From Brevundimonas sp. SGAir0440 (GTDB taxonomy: Bacteria; Pseudomonadota; Alphaproteobacteria; Caulobacterales; Caulobacteraceae), in assembly GCF_005484585.1 (NCBI RefSeq), contig NZ_CP039435.1:496001-560000 (forward strand): a DNA stretch of 64,000 nucleotides, given 5' to 3'. Shown piece by piece: positions 1 to 9,671 of this stretch; position 1 is the first letter of the stretch, and every line of letters begins with the position of its first letter. The notes under the pieces are model-generated. The model saw nothing but the letters and a program-made list of their open reading frames with translations. It searched no databases and was not told where the DNA came from. The position numbers and the translations under genes are program-made.

Positions 1-72
1 GAGTTCGGGGGGGGCGATCGAAAGCAGAGGCTAAACGTGGATGTGGCCTATTGGGCGGCGATGCTTTCATGA
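1..72 (+). CDS. 3' end of an upstream gene (partial, unidentified)
   Basis: The first reading frame is open from the window edge for 23 codons and stops at TGA 70-72. The visible C-terminus ends VDVAYWAAMLS. Its stop overlaps the ATG of the next gene as ATGA, the usual sign of translational coupling, so it is probably the preceding gene of the heptose/polysaccharide operon. Too little is present to name it; a nucleotidyltransferase or glycosyltransferase would fit the context, but that is only a guess. Confidence 0.55.
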   Translation, partial: EFGGGDRKQRLNVDVAYWAAMLS

Positions 73-1061
73 TCATCAGCCAAACGCCACTCCGCATGAG
101 CTTTGTCGGCGGTGGAAGCGATCTGGAAGCCTTTTACAGGGATGAGGTCGGCGCCGTCCTGAGTACCGCGATAGATAAGTACGTCTATGTTAGTGTGAAT
201 CCCAAGTTCGATGGAGGGATTCGCCTGGCATATTCCCGAACGGAGGAAGTCGAACGGCTCGATCAAGTGGAACATCGATTGTTCCGAGCTGCATTTGAAA
301 CGCTGGGGATCAGTGGGGGGGTGGAAGTGACCACCACGGCTGATATCCCCTCCCGTGGAACTGGGCTGGGATCTTCCAGCAGCTTCACGGTTGGCCTGCT
401 GAAGGCGATGTACGCCTACTTAGGACGCAGCATCTCAGCGGCGCGGGTGGCAGAGATCGCCTGTCACGTGGAAATAAATCGCTGCGGCGAGCCAATCGGG
501 AAGCAGGATCAGTACGCAGCCGCGTTTGGTGGCGTGAATCTGATCGAGTTCCTGCCTGATGGAACAGTAAGGGTCGATCCCGTCATCATGACGGCAAAGA
601 CGCGAAGGTGCTTCCAGCAGGAGTTGATGGTGTTCTACACAGGTAGGACGCGAAGCGCATCCGACATCCTTCGGGGGCAGTCCGAAGCGGTGATTGACAA
701 TGCGCAGGTTCGTAGGGCGCTTAGGCGCATGGTTCGCTTAGCGTACATAATGCGTGACGAGCTAAGCGCGGGAAATCTAGACGCGGTGGGTGAGATTCTC
801 AAAGAAAATTGGGCACTGAAGAAAAGCTTGGCAACGGGGATCAGCGATCCGGAAATCGATGCGTGGCATGATGCTGCTCTGCTTGCAGGGGCCCACGGCG
901 GCAAGCTGTTAGGCGCTGGCGCTGGTGGATTTCTAATGGTCAAGGCTCCTCTCGAACGTCACGGAGACATCCGCCGAGCTGTGGGCCTGCGTCAGGTTCC
1001 CGTTTCATTCGTCTCGGGCGGTAGCCGCATACTCTTCTATAATCCTCCTAGCGAGCTGTGA
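69..1061 (+). CDS. hddA: GHMP-family sugar kinase, probably D-glycero-D-manno-heptose 7-phosphate kinase
   Basis: The 330-residue protein has the GHMP kinase layout: an N-terminal LRMSFVGGGSD segment (residues 8-18), the ATP-binding motif PSRGTGLGSSSS (94-105) and a C-terminal glycine loop KLLGAGAGGFLM. HddA-type enzymes phosphorylate D-glycero-D-manno-heptose 7-phosphate at C1 on the route to GDP-heptose. The next gene encodes a sedoheptulose-7-phosphate isomerase-like protein, which supports a heptose substrate over galactose or fucose. The ATG at 69 is chosen because it overlaps the upstream stop as ATGA; an in-frame TTG at 51 would add six residues. Codon use is less GC-rich than in the housekeeping genes to the right. 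Exact substrate is inferred from context. Confidence 0.75.
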   Translation: MIISQTPLRMSFVGGGSDLEAFYRDEVGAVLSTAIDKYVYVSVNPKFDGGIRLAYSRTEEVERLDQVEHRLFRAAFETLGISGGVEVTTTADIPSRGTGLGSSSSFTVGLLKAMYAYLGRSISAARVAEIACHVEINRCGEPIGKQDQYAAAFGGVNLIEFLPDGTVRVDPVIMTAKTRRCFQQELMVFYTGRTRSASDILRGQSEAVIDNAQVRRALRRMVRLAYIMRDELSAGNLDAVGEILKENWALKKSLATGISDPEIDAWHDAALLAGAHGGKLLGAGAGGFLMVKAPLERHGDIRRAVGLRQVPVSFVSGGSRILFYNPPSEL

Positions 1062-1067
1062 CGCTTC

Positions 1068-1694
1068 ATGTCCTTCTTCCCAAACCGGCCCTATCGCGAC
1101 TGCACAGAGTTTGCCGACGCCTATTTTGAACAGCTGTGTCTTGCTTTCCAAACCGTATTGCCAGCCGCATTGTCAGACGCTGCCGCGCTGATCGAAAATG
1201 TAGTCCACAAAGATGGAAACTTGTTTTCTTGCGGTAATGGCGGATCTGCCGCGATTGCGAACCATTTGCTTTGCGACTGGTTGAAGGGCGCAGCTGTCGG
1301 CTCCGCGGTGCGGCCGCGGGTTCACACCCTATCTTCAGCTTCCGAGCTAATAACCGCCTTGGCTAACGACGTGGGGGTGGAGGAAATCTTCGCCCACCCG
1401 TTGCGCTCTTTGGCGCGCACTGGTGACCTATTGATTGCCATCAGCTCTTCTGGTGCTTCAGCGAACATCGTCCGCGCCATCGAAACAGCCCAAGCCACTG
1501 GCATGTCAGTTATTGCCTTAACTGGCTTTGATGGTGGTCCAGCGGCTCGGCTGGCCGATGTCTCCCTCCATGTGTCTTCATACAACTATGGAGTTGTGGA
1601 GGATGTGCATCAGAGCCTCATGCACATCCTTGCGCAATACCTCCGACAGTCTAACCTACAACACCCTGACACGCTGGGAAAGATTACTTTTTAA
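1068..1694 (+). CDS. gmhA: SIS-domain phosphoheptose isomerase
   Basis: A 208-residue SIS-domain protein with the phosphosugar-binding segment SCGNGGSAAIANH (54-66), a second phosphate loop SSSGAS and a late VEDVHQSLMHIL segment resembling the C-terminal metal-ligand region of GmhA. GmhA converts sedoheptulose 7-phosphate to D-glycero-D-manno-heptose 7-phosphate, the substrate of the kinase encoded six bases upstream, so the two form one operon and consecutive steps. Its stop lies four bases from the convergent rfbA stop with no hairpin between them. A general SIS sugar isomerase is the alternative. Confidence 0.78.
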   Translation: MSFFPNRPYRDCTEFADAYFEQLCLAFQTVLPAALSDAAALIENVVHKDGNLFSCGNGGSAAIANHLLCDWLKGAAVGSAVRPRVHTLSSASELITALANDVGVEEIFAHPLRSLARTGDLLIAISSSGASANIVRAIETAQATGMSVIALTGFDGGPAARLADVSLHVSSYNYGVVEDVHQSLMHILAQYLRQSNLQHPDTLGKITF

Positions 1695-1698
1695 GAGA

Positions 1699-2571
1699 TC
1701 AACGAAGATCGTCCAGTCGGCGGGTTAAATAAACCCCATAGTCGCTCTTGCCCGATCGCGATGCCAGTTCTTCGAGCCTTGCTCCATCAATGAAGCCTTT
1801 CTCGAAGGCGATCTCTTCGGGGCATGCAATCTTGAAACCTTGGCGTTTTTCGAGAACGCGCACGAACTCTCCGGCTTCGAGCAGACTGTCAGGTGTACCA
1901 GTGTCCAACCAAGCATAGCCGCGCCCCATTATTTCGACCGACAGACGGTTTTGTTCTAAGTAAAAGCGATTGACGTCGGTGATCTCTAGTTCGCCACGAG
2001 CAGACGGTTTCAGCTCCCGGGCGATTTTCACGACATCAGAGTCGTAAAAGTATAGGCCCGTCACAGCCCAGTTTGACTTAGGCTGCATCGGCTTTTCTTC
2101 AATGGAAAGAGCACGCATTCGCTCATCGAAATCGACCACGCCGTACCGTTCCGGATCATTGACGTGATAGGCAAACACCGTCGCCCCATCCGGACGCCCC
2201 ATCGCCGAGGTGAACAGATCGGTGATGCCATGCCCGTAATATATATTGTCGCCTAGGATCAGGGCTGAGGGATTGTCGCCGACGAAGTCCGCGCCGATGA
2301 CATAGGCTTGGGCCAGGCCGTCTGGGCTGGGTTGGACCGCATATTGGATCTCCATGCCCCATTGCGAGCCATCGCCGAGCAGGGCCTGGAAGCTGGGAAC
2401 GTCGCGCGGGGTGGAAATGATCAGCACCTCGCGGATGCCGGCCAACATTAGCGTCGACAGCGGGTAATAGATCATCGGCTTGTCGTAGACCGGCATCAGT
2501 TGCTTGGAGATGACCAGGGTCATCGGATGCAGGCGGGTGCCCGATCCTCCGGCCAGGATGATGCCCTTCAT
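1699..2571 (-). CDS. rfbA: Glucose-1-phosphate thymidylyltransferase
   Basis: The 290-residue protein starts [18 protein letters not shown], the nucleotidyltransferase signature, followed by [19 protein letters not shown]. It has the usual RfbA length. It makes dTDP-glucose from dTTP and glucose 1-phosphate, the first step to dTDP-L-rhamnose, in the cytoplasm. It is last in an rfbC-rfbB-rfbD-rfbA run on the minus strand, and its ATG overlaps the rfbD stop as ATGA, so translation is probably coupled. Confidence 0.95.
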   Translation of the reverse strand: MKGIILAGGSGTRLHPMTLVISKQLMPVYDKPMIYYPLSTLMLAGIREVLIISTPRDVPSFQALLGDGSQWGMEIQYAVQPSPDGLAQAYVIGADFVGDNPSALILGDNIYYGHGITDLFTSAMGRPDGATVFAYHVNDPERYGVVDFDERMRALSIEEKPMQPKSNWAVTGLYFYDSDVVKIARELKPSARGELEITDVNRFYLEQNRLSVEIMGRGYAWLDTGTPDSLLEAGEFVRVLEKRQGFKIACPEEIAFEKGFIDGARLEELASRSGKSDYGVYLTRRLDDLR

Positions 2572-3470
2572 GAGAGGGTCCTTTCGGAGTGCAGTTCGTG
2601 AATGATCTCGTCGACGGCTGCCTGCCAGGGGCGAGGCGCGACGCCATAGTCACGGGTCAGTTTGGCGGTGGACAGTCGCGAGTTTGTCGGACGCTTGGCC
2701 GGCGTTGAGTATTCCAACGCGGGAATAGCCTCGACTGCGGCGGTCGGGCCGCCGGTCCCCGCGCTGCGAACGAAGATTTCTCTAGCCAGCCCTGCCCAAG
2801 TGGTCTGGCCGGCGTTGACGAACTGATAGATGCCTGTCGGGGCGTCGGCATCTACGATCATCTTAAGGGCAATAGTCTTGAGTGTTTGCGCGATGTCGCG
2901 AGCTGAGGTGGGGCAGCCGTGCTGATCGCCAACTACGCGCAGTCCTGGCCTGTCGGCAGCGAGACGCAGCATCGTCTTGAGGAAGTTGGCGCGGTGTATG
3001 CTCAGCACCCAGGCCGTCCTCAGTATGACAGACCGCGGATTGCCAGCCCGCACCGCTAGTTCGCCGGCCAGTTTGGAGGCGCCGTAGACGCCCAGTGGCC
3101 CTACTGGATCGGTTTCGACATAGAGACCGTCTTTGGATCCGTCGAACACGTAGTCGGTTGAGACCTGGATCAAGGGGATCCCAGCCTCGCGTGTCGCGTC
3201 GGCCAGAACTGCCGGCCCCATGGCGTTGGCGGCGAAGGCGGCGGCGACCTCGGTTTCGGCCTTGTCTACCGCCGTATAGGCACCGCAGTTGACTACGGCG
3301 GCGAAGGGGGTAGCGGCGAAGGCGGCTCGGATTGAGGCGGCGTCGCCCAGGTCCAGCTCCGCCCGCGTCGGCACGTGCAGCACAACCTCTTTGGGCCAGG
3401 CGGCGGCCCGGAGCTCCAACCCCACCTGACCAGCCCCGCCCGTGATCAGGATGCGCACGGGATCAGCCAT
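2568..3470 (-). CDS. rfbD: dTDP-4-dehydrorhamnose reductase
   Basis: A 300-residue Rossmann-fold reductase with the NAD(P) loop [11 protein letters not shown] near the N-terminus, the STDYVFDG motif and the catalytic YGASKLAGE segment. RfbD reduces dTDP-4-dehydro-L-rhamnose to dTDP-L-rhamnose. I place the start at the ATG at 3470 ([12 protein letters not shown]), which overlaps the rfbB stop by eight bases; an in-frame upstream start would add 12 residues lying inside rfbB. It is the third gene of the rhamnose operon. Unusually for the order, the epimerase gene rfbC comes first. Confidence 0.93.
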   Translation of the reverse strand: MADPVRILITGGAGQVGLELRAAAWPKEVVLHVPTRAELDLGDAASIRAAFAATPFAAVVNCGAYTAVDKAETEVAAAFAANAMGPAVLADATREAGIPLIQVSTDYVFDGSKDGLYVETDPVGPLGVYGASKLAGELAVRAGNPRSVILRTAWVLSIHRANFLKTMLRLAADRPGLRVVGDQHGCPTSARDIAQTLKTIALKMIVDADAPTGIYQFVNAGQTTWAGLAREIFVRSAGTGGPTAAVEAIPALEYSTPAKRPTNSRLSTAKLTRDYGVAPRPWQAAVDEIIHELHSERTLS

Positions 3471-4518
3471 TGGCCACGCCGAGACGCTGGGTCGAATAGC
3501 GGGCATTCAGAATGTCCTGCCACCAGGACTGGTTCTCCAGGTACCAGGCCACCGTCTTTTCGATGCCTTCTTCGAAGGTCACCGAGGGTGTCCAGCCCAG
3601 ATCAGAGCGGATTTTGGAGGCGTCGATGGCGTAGCGATGATCGTGGCCCGGCCGGTCGGTCACATAGGTGATCTGATCGGCGTATTTACCTTCGGCCTTG
3701 GGCCGCAGCCGGTCCAGGATCGAACAGATTGCGGTGACAACCTCGATGTTTTTCCGCTCGGCATTGCCGCCGACGTTGTAAGTTTCGCCCGGCGTGCCGG
3801 TCTCGAACACTGCTTGAAGCGCCCGGGCGTGATCGTCAACGAACAGCCAGTCGCGCACGTTCAATCCGTCGCCGTAGACCGGCAGGGGTTCGCCATTCAG
3901 CGCCCGGATGATGATGAGCGGAATTAGCTTCTCGGGGAAATGATAGGGGCCATAGTTGTTGGAGCAGTTCGTCACCAGCACCGGTAGGCCATAGGTATGG
4001 CCCCAGGCCCGCACCAAATGATCCGATCCCGCCTTGGACGCCGAATAGGGGGAGCGAGGATCATAGGGAGTGGTCTCGGTGAAGAAGCCGTCCTCGCCTA
4101 GCGAGCCAAATACCTCGTCGGTCGAAATATGATGGAAGCGGAACGCCGCCTTGGCGTCCTCATTCAGGCTGCGCCAGTAACTCAGCGCTTGGTTCAGCAT
4201 GACAAAAGTCCCGACCATGTTGGTCTGGATGAACTCGCCAGGGCCATCGATCGAGCGGTCCACATGGCTCTCGGCCGCCAGGTGCGCGACCACGTCAGGC
4301 TTAAACGTGTCCAAAGCAGTGGATACGGCTTCATGATCGCAAATGTCAGCTTGAATAAGGCTATACCGATTGCTCGATGTCGCCGGCTCCAACGAACTGA
4401 GCATGCCAGCATACGTCAGTTTGTCGAAGACTAAAACCTCGTGGTTTGTGTGCTCAATCAGGCGTCGGGCCAAGGCGGAGCCGATAAAACCCGCGCCTCC
4501 TGTGATGAGGATACGCAT
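3463..4518 (-). CDS. rfbB: dTDP-glucose 4,6-dehydratase
   Basis: A 351-residue extended SDR enzyme: NAD loop [12 protein letters not shown] at the N-terminus, [11 protein letters not shown] containing the dehydratase Asp-Glu pair, and catalytic [12 protein letters not shown]. It converts dTDP-glucose to dTDP-4-dehydro-6-deoxyglucose. The ATG at 4518 shares a base with the rfbC stop (TGATG); a TTG one codon earlier is also in frame but less likely. Overlap with both neighbours points to one translationally coupled rfbCBDA transcript. Confidence 0.95.
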   Translation of the reverse strand: MRILITGGAGFIGSALARRLIEHTNHEVLVFDKLTYAGMLSSLEPATSSNRYSLIQADICDHEAVSTALDTFKPDVVAHLAAESHVDRSIDGPGEFIQTNMVGTFVMLNQALSYWRSLNEDAKAAFRFHHISTDEVFGSLGEDGFFTETTPYDPRSPYSASKAGSDHLVRAWGHTYGLPVLVTNCSNNYGPYHFPEKLIPLIIIRALNGEPLPVYGDGLNVRDWLFVDDHARALQAVFETGTPGETYNVGGNAERKNIEVVTAICSILDRLRPKAEGKYADQITYVTDRPGHDHRYAIDASKIRSDLGWTPSVTFEEGIEKTVAWYLENQSWWQDILNARYSTQRLGVANG

Positions 4519-5108
4519 CAAAGATCGCTCCTTCCGAAAGCAGCTAAGGGCATAAGCGGCTCACCGTCGTATTCGAAAGGACAGTCGAACTCGGCAAGGG
4601 TCGGAAGGGCCGCGTCCTTGTCAGACAAAATCGGTCCTGAAGCCGGTAGCGGCCATTCAATACCAATGGTGGAATCGTTCCACAAGATGCCACCGTCGCA
4701 CTCCGGCGCATACACGTCGGACACCTTGTACGCGATTTCGACATCCGACTCGAGCGTAACGAAGCCATGCGCGAACCCGATCGGGATGTACAGCTGCTCG
4801 CCGCCCTCAGAGGTCAGCTTAGCAGAAACATAATGCCCGTACGTTGGTGAGCCCCGGCGCAAATCGACCGCATAGTCCATAACTGACCCGCGCACGCAGC
4901 GCACAAGCTTGGCTTGCGCATGAGGCGGGCGCTGGAAGTGCAAGCCTCTCAAGGTGCCTTCACCAGCTGAGAACGATTGGTTGTCTTGTACGAATCGAGC
5001 GCCAATACCAGCCGTGGCGGCGCTTGATTCCGAAAAGGTTTCCATAAACCAGCCGCGCGCGTCGCCAATTCGTCGAGGTTTCATAAGGATTGGAAGGGTG
5101 CCTGGCAT
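4518..5108 (-). CDS. rfbC: dTDP-4-dehydrorhamnose 3,5-epimerase
   Basis: A cupin-fold RmlC protein of about 196 residues. Recognisable segments are the [10 protein letters not shown] region, [20 protein letters not shown] with the catalytic His, and [12 protein letters not shown]. It epimerises C3 and C5 of dTDP-4-dehydro-6-deoxyglucose. Start choice: a GGAG lies nine bases before the ATG at 5108, whereas it directly abuts the ATG at 5117; a further in-frame start at 5168 would add 20 unfamily-like residues. It is the first gene of the rhamnose operon and is divergent from the large glycosyltransferase gene, so a shared promoter region lies in 5109-5176. Confidence 0.9.
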   Translation of the reverse strand: MPGTLPILMKPRRIGDARGWFMETFSESSAATAGIGARFVQDNQSFSAGEGTLRGLHFQRPPHAQAKLVRCVRGSVMDYAVDLRRGSPTYGHYVSAKLTSEGGEQLYIPIGFAHGFVTLESDVEIAYKVSDVYAPECDGGILWNDSTIGIEWPLPASGPILSDKDAALPTLAEFDCPFEYDGEPLMPLAAFGRSDL

Positions 5109-5176
5109 GGCGTACATCTCCGATAGGCGTGATCCTGCTTCTCTACTGGTATAGTCTTGTCCATGCAAAGACAGCT

Positions 5177-7222
5177 ATGGTTGGGGCGTATGACGTAGAG
5201 GTTTGGATCGTGTTCAATGGCATATGGCGAGCGATTGCCTTTCGAAGGGAGCGCCGCTTGCAGCGAGACAGAGCTCGGTTTGGCGCGATGGCGGCCGATC
5301 TAGCTCGCGTCAATAACCAATGGCAGCTGGCTGCCGAGGGTTATCAGGCTTATTTAGATCGTAGGCCTCGCGACAACGCAGTGGCGCTGCGGCTGGCTGT
5401 CGTGCGTCTGGAGGCAGGTGAGCTTGTTGAAGCAGAGTTCGTCGTAAGGGGGGTGTTGAAGGTCTCCCCTAACCGAAGCCGAGCGCATTGGTTGCTGGGA
5501 CGGATACTTGAGGAAAGGGGGTGCATCGATGAAGCTCAAGATGCGTATTTGAATGCAGTCGCCATCGATCGACACGGCGAGGCCATCGCCGCGTTGCGAC
5601 GCTTGTGGCGCGGTGACGAAGAAACTCAGAGGTCCGTTGTTGCGCCTGCAGCTCCTGACGGCTGCTACCTTGCTGCCAAATGGGACTTCATCGTCAACGC
5701 AAAGCAGGCTTCGTCCGCGCTCGTTAGGGCGACATTACTTTCGATCTTGGCCCTAGAGGTTTCTGAGAAGCGGATTTGGTTGATCGACTGCGATGTAGAA
5801 GAGGATGAGGCGATCGCAAGCCTAGCAATCACTGAACCCCAAATCCAGTTCGTGCATCTTGGCGATCAATCGTGGGCCAATGGCATGGAGTGCGCGGTAT
5901 CGACCACCGCAGGTGCGGTGCTAGACAAAGGTGGAATGGAGTGGCTGTTCTGGGCCTATCACCAGAAGCCCGGGCTGGTCTATGGCGATCATGACCATGA
6001 TTGCCGGTCCGAGAAAGGTGGCTTGACGAAGCTATCTCCAGTGTTCTTTCCAGCCGTGGATGCAGAAGATCTTAAATACACACCCGAGCCGCCTGTCGTG
6101 CTTGTCGGCCCAGCATCCATAATGCTGGCTGAACATCAAAGTGGTAGCGACATGCATCGTGCGGTGCTGTCAGCGGGCTTGTCTGAGGTTCCTGTCGCCC
6201 ATGTTCCAGTCACTGTTGCGTCCATGCTTGCTGCGGGGGATGGGAGCCGTCCGAAGTCAACAAAATTAATTTCTAGTCCGTCTCGTTTTGTCGCCGGAGA
6301 TATTCTCGTGGTTGTGCCCACGCGGGATATGGGAAACTTAACTTCGACGATGATTGAAAGTCTTTGGAGAAGAGCCAGGCGACCAGAGGCGCTCAATGTA
6401 ATATTGATTGACAACCGCTCGAAGGACCCGAGCTCGCTTGCTCGTTTTTCTGACCTGCAGCGTCGCCGTCTCTGCGAAACATTGCAGATCGACGAGCCCT
6501 TCAACTGGGCGCGCTTCAACAATATTGCTGTCCAAAAAAATCCACGCCCGATCCTAGTTTTTGCAAACAACGATATGGAAATGATTACTCAGGGTTGGGA
6601 CGAGCGAGTGCGAGAGGGTTTGGGGCTAGACGGCGTTGGATTAATCGGCGCTCGGCTACTCTTTCCGCACGGTGGAGTCCAGCACGCCGGGATCGCCCTC
6701 GACGCGAAAGACGGAGAGCCGCTGCATGAAGGACTCGGCGCTGCAGCATCGGATACTGGACCGGCCGCGCGCTGGATACGGAGGCGTCCAGCGGCCGCTG
6801 TCACTGGTGCATTCATGGCCGTTTCATATGACGTGTTTGTCGCTGCCGGGGGGTTCGACGAGTTACACTTTCCGGTTTCTTGCAACGATATCGATTTCTG
6901 CCTCCGCATCCAACGACTCGGGTTGCGCGTTTTTTACGATGGACAATTGGAGCTGATCCACCACGAGTCACTAACGCGCGGACGTTCTGAGGAGATCGGC
7001 AAACGCGCTCTGGTAGAGGCTGAAATGGCTAATCTTATGTCGCTTTGGCCTGAAGCGGCGCGGCGGGATGAGAGCCGTAGTCCCAGATGGCAGCGCCGGG
7101 GGTTACGGTTGTTCGCAGGAGAGAAAGCGCTAAGCGCCGAGCAGATTCAGGATTGGGTTGACCGCACGCGTCATGAGCCGGCTCAACAAGCCTCAGCAGA
7201 CCCGTGCGTAAAGTTGTTGTAA
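5177..7222 (+). CDS. TPR protein fused to tandem family-2 glycosyltransferase domains (first one degenerate)
   Basis: About 681 residues in three parts. Residues 30-135 are TPR-like helices (repeated A-E-A-L patterns, ending AQDAYLNAVAID). Residues 140-365 resemble only the second half of a GT2 domain (LVYGDHDHD, then PVFFPAVDAEDL), without an N-terminal nucleotide-binding start. Residues 370-625 are a full GT2 domain: VVVPTRDMGN, LIDNRSKDPSS, FNWARFNNIA, FANNDMEMI at the DXD position, VQHAGI, GGFDEL, NDIDFCLRI and HHESLTRG. This two-domain layout is known from rhamnan and O-antigen glycosyltransferases. It probably adds sugars to a surface polysaccharide; donor and linkage are unknown. The ATG at 5177 is a working start. 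Codon use is AT-richer than in core genes, and the 3' end overlaps the convergent GT4 gene by 30 bases. Confidence 0.8.
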   Translation: MVGAYDVEVWIVFNGIWRAIAFRRERRLQRDRARFGAMAADLARVNNQWQLAAEGYQAYLDRRPRDNAVALRLAVVRLEAGELVEAEFVVRGVLKVSPNRSRAHWLLGRILEERGCIDEAQDAYLNAVAIDRHGEAIAALRRLWRGDEETQRSVVAPAAPDGCYLAAKWDFIVNAKQASSALVRATLLSILALEVSEKRIWLIDCDVEEDEAIASLAITEPQIQFVHLGDQSWANGMECAVSTTAGAVLDKGGMEWLFWAYHQKPGLVYGDHDHDCRSEKGGLTKLSPVFFPAVDAEDLKYTPEPPVVLVGPASIMLAEHQSGSDMHRAVLSAGLSEVPVAHVPVTVASMLAAGDGSRPKSTKLISSPSRFVAGDILVVVPTRDMGNLTSTMIESLWRRARRPEALNVILIDNRSKDPSSLARFSDLQRRRLCETLQIDEPFNWARFNNIAVQKNPRPILVFANNDMEMITQGWDERVREGLGLDGVGLIGARLLFPHGGVQHAGIALDAKDGEPLHEGLGAAASDTGPAARWIRRRPAAAVTGAFMAVSYDVFVAAGGFDELHFPVSCNDIDFCLRIQRLGLRVFYDGQLELIHHESLTRGRSEEIGKRALVEAEMANLMSLWPEAARRDESRSPRWQRRGLRLFAGEKALSAEQIQDWVDRTRHEPAQQASADPCVKLL

Positions 7223-8485
7223 GCGCGAACGATAAGCTGAAGGGCTGAAGACCTCTGCCCTCTCGCGCCCTCGCGATGAAAGTTCGGCGCAAAGGTCGTC
7301 ATCGGCATCCAAGGCGCGAATACTCTGTGTTAAGTCGCCCACATCGTGCGGCGAAGCGGTCAAGGCCGCCTCGCCGGCCACTTCCGGTAGCGCCCCCTCT
7401 GTGGAAGTAAGTACCGGGGTCCCCAATGCCATAGACTCTAATACAGGAAGTCCGAAGCCTTCATAAAGAGAGGGGAATAAGGTCGCTCTTGCACCACGAA
7501 GTAGGCCGATCAACATACGCTGCGACATGTATTCATAAAAGCGAATCTGCTCGGCGCGCGGCCCACCTTCGCGATGTAACTGCCGCATAAGCGCGAGCTC
7601 GGGGTCGCTCAACCAGCCCTGGCCGCCGATCACAACCAACGGCCGGCTGACGCCGGCTGCTAGGTATGCCTCGACCACTTGGCCTAAGTTCTTTTTGGGC
7701 TCCACCGCTCCAAAGTGAATGAAGTATCCCTTCCAGTCTAAATTAAAGGTGCTTGCTAGCATGCGGGCGACATTCTCAGTTGGGATGGTCGTTAGCGCAT
7801 CTGGAAGCGTCATGGTCTGATAGGTTACGCTCACCCGCTCCGCGTCGACCCCAAGAAGGCGGATCACATCCTGGCGAGTTGACTCAGACACGACTGCGAT
7901 ATGGTCAGCTTTGCCTATGATTCGGCGATGTAAATGCAGAAAAGCCCGTCGATCATGGAGGGTGCTGTGCGGAAGACGTAGGGGAATCAGGTCGTGGATT
8001 GTGTAAATATTAGGGATATGTCTTGCGTAGAGCGGCAGGGGCAATGTCCAATGCATCACGCTAGGATTTGCGGCCTCTTTAAACACGACAGGGGTCATGC
8101 CTCTATGGTCGCGGAAAGCGCGATGAGCTCTTGAAAAAAGCCTTTCTGCCGCCCAAAAGTTATCCGCATCTATCGGTGGTTGTGGCCAGATTACTTCTCC
8201 TGAGCGCCTTACTGGCTTCGCCGCGCGGCCTAGAATGCCACTCAGCGCCTGGGCACGTGCGACAGCTCGGCCTCTCAACAATGGGCTTTTCAGTTGCCTG
8301 TTAGGCTCTACTAGAGCCGCCTCGTTAAGGATGTTCTCTTTGGTGAGAGATGACGAAGGGCCATAAAGGACTTGGGTCTCGAAGCCTATTTGTCGAGCAT
8401 TCTCTAGTAGGCTGCGAGCATAAGTAGCAATACCTGTTCCTCGCCGCAGCGCAAGATTAAGTCCGTCGATGCATATACTTGCCAT
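7193..8485 (-). CDS. Family-4 glycosyltransferase
   Basis: A 430-residue GT-B fold protein. The N-terminal half has an acceptor-side start (SICIDGLNL..GTGIATYARSLL) and a TIHDLIPLRLP segment. The C-terminal half carries the GT4 donor site: FGAVEPKKNLGQVVEAY and, near residues 335-350, SLYEGFGLPVLESMALGTPV, where EGFGLPVLE is the E-x7-E motif. Mannosyl- and rhamnosyltransferases of polysaccharide loci look like this; the donor cannot be read from sequence. ATG at 8485 is preferred over the GTG one codon earlier. It ends inside the convergent GT2 gene and follows galE on the same strand with 37 bases between. Confidence 0.85.
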   Translation of the reverse strand: MASICIDGLNLALRRGTGIATYARSLLENARQIGFETQVLYGPSSSLTKENILNEAALVEPNRQLKSPLLRGRAVARAQALSGILGRAAKPVRRSGEVIWPQPPIDADNFWAAERLFSRAHRAFRDHRGMTPVVFKEAANPSVMHWTLPLPLYARHIPNIYTIHDLIPLRLPHSTLHDRRAFLHLHRRIIGKADHIAVVSESTRQDVIRLLGVDAERVSVTYQTMTLPDALTTIPTENVARMLASTFNLDWKGYFIHFGAVEPKKNLGQVVEAYLAAGVSRPLVVIGGQGWLSDPELALMRQLHREGGPRAEQIRFYEYMSQRMLIGLLRGARATLFPSLYEGFGLPVLESMALGTPVLTSTEGALPEVAGEAALTASPHDVGDLTQSIRALDADDDLCAELSSRGRERAEVFSPSAYRSRLQQLYARVC

Positions 8486-8522
8486 CACTAACCTCGGGTC
8501 TATTGCATCGGCCTCGTACTAA

Positions 8523-9545
8523 CTAAAGTGGTTCATTGTTGCCAAAGGCTGCTGCCACGGGGGCGGCCCTTGTCGCCTCCGCGGCGTGCCAATGCCAAGC
8601 GCTTCTAACAATAGCTTCCAGATCCAGAGTCGGCTTCCAACCGAGAATTTCGCGTGCCCGGGAATTGTCTGCCACCAAGCAAGCCGAGTCTCCGGGACGA
8701 CGCTCCACCACCTCTACGGGGAAGCCCCGATTGGTAATGCGCTGGATCGTCTCAACCAACTCTTTTACCGTCGTGCCAGTACCAGTGCCCAGATTAATTG
8801 CTGTGGTTGCGCCTCCTTCCAGCAGATAGCGCAGGGCCCGCACATGGGCGTCGGCTAAGTCCAAAACATGCACGTAGTCACGCACCGCCGTTCCGTCACG
8901 CGTCTTGTAGTCGTTGCCGAACAGCTTGAAGCCTTTCCGAACACCCAACGCAGTTTGGAGTGCTAGCGGAACGGCATGGGTCTCCGGATGGTGGCGCTCA
9001 CCAATCCGACCTTGCTCGTCAGCACCCGCTGCATTGAAGTAACGCAAAGACACAGAGCGGAAATTAGCGTACGTCGAATAGTCAACCAATGCCTGTTCGA
9101 CCATCAGCTTTGAGCGACCGTAGGGATTCAGCGGCACCTGCGGGTGCGTTTCGTCCATCGGAAGGTGAACTGGAGCGCCATACGTAGCGCAGGTCGAGGA
9201 AAATACCATAGCCTCTATCCCACTCCGCAGCGCTGCCTCAATCAGGGTTATAGTTCCTGCCACATTATTTTCGTAGAAACGGCCAGGTTGCTTGATAGAT
9301 TGGTTTACCTCGATGAGGGCGGCGAAGTGCAGTACCGCAATTGGGCGGTGATGCCGAATCACCTGATCCAGACGCGCAAAGTCGCTTATGTCGCCATGCT
9401 CCAACTCGCCCCATTGCACAAAGGCGGCATGGCCGTTCGACAGGTTGTCGTACACCACCGGCCGAAACCCAGCCTGCGAAAGTGCCAAACACACGTGGGA
9501 GCCGACATAGCCGGCACCGCCAGCCACCAGAACCGATCTACTCAT
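8523..9545 (-). CDS. galE: UDP-glucose 4-epimerase
   Basis: A 340-residue extended SDR epimerase: VLVAGGAGYVGSHVCLAL at the N-terminus, SSTCATYG with the catalytic Ser/Thr, NPYGRSKLMVEQ with the Tyr-Lys pair, SLRYFNAAGAD, and a C-terminal RRPGDSACLVAD segment. It interconverts UDP-glucose and UDP-galactose, supplying galactose for the polysaccharide block. It is the first minus-strand gene of the galE-GT4 pair and is divergent from argB. It is the last gene of the AT-richer block. Confidence 0.92.
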   Translation of the reverse strand: MSRSVLVAGGAGYVGSHVCLALSQAGFRPVVYDNLSNGHAAFVQWGELEHGDISDFARLDQVIRHHRPIAVLHFAALIEVNQSIKQPGRFYENNVAGTITLIEAALRSGIEAMVFSSTCATYGAPVHLPMDETHPQVPLNPYGRSKLMVEQALVDYSTYANFRSVSLRYFNAAGADEQGRIGERHHPETHAVPLALQTALGVRKGFKLFGNDYKTRDGTAVRDYVHVLDLADAHVRALRYLLEGGATTAINLGTGTGTTVKELVETIQRITNRGFPVEVVERRPGDSACLVADNSRAREILGWKPTLDLEAIVRSAWHWHAAEATRAAPVAAAFGNNEPL

Positions 9546-9555
9546 TCGACATTCC

Positions 9556-9585
9556 TTGTCAATCTCTTCGCCGCTACCCTAGATT
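9556..9585 (+). promoter_or_regulatory. Possible argB promoter
   Basis: TTGTCA at 9556-9561 and TAGATT at 9580-9585 are 18 bases apart, giving a moderate sigma-70-type match upstream of argB in the 126-base galE/argB divergent gap. The -10 matches TATAAT at four of six positions. No other candidate in the gap looks better, but the evidence is weak. Confidence 0.3.
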
Positions 9586-9671
9586 CATAACTCAGGCCAG
9601 GGTGCAAAATTCTTTCGCAGTACATACCTGTGCGTGACACCGCCCCCATCCCCCGCTATCTCGCGCGCGTG

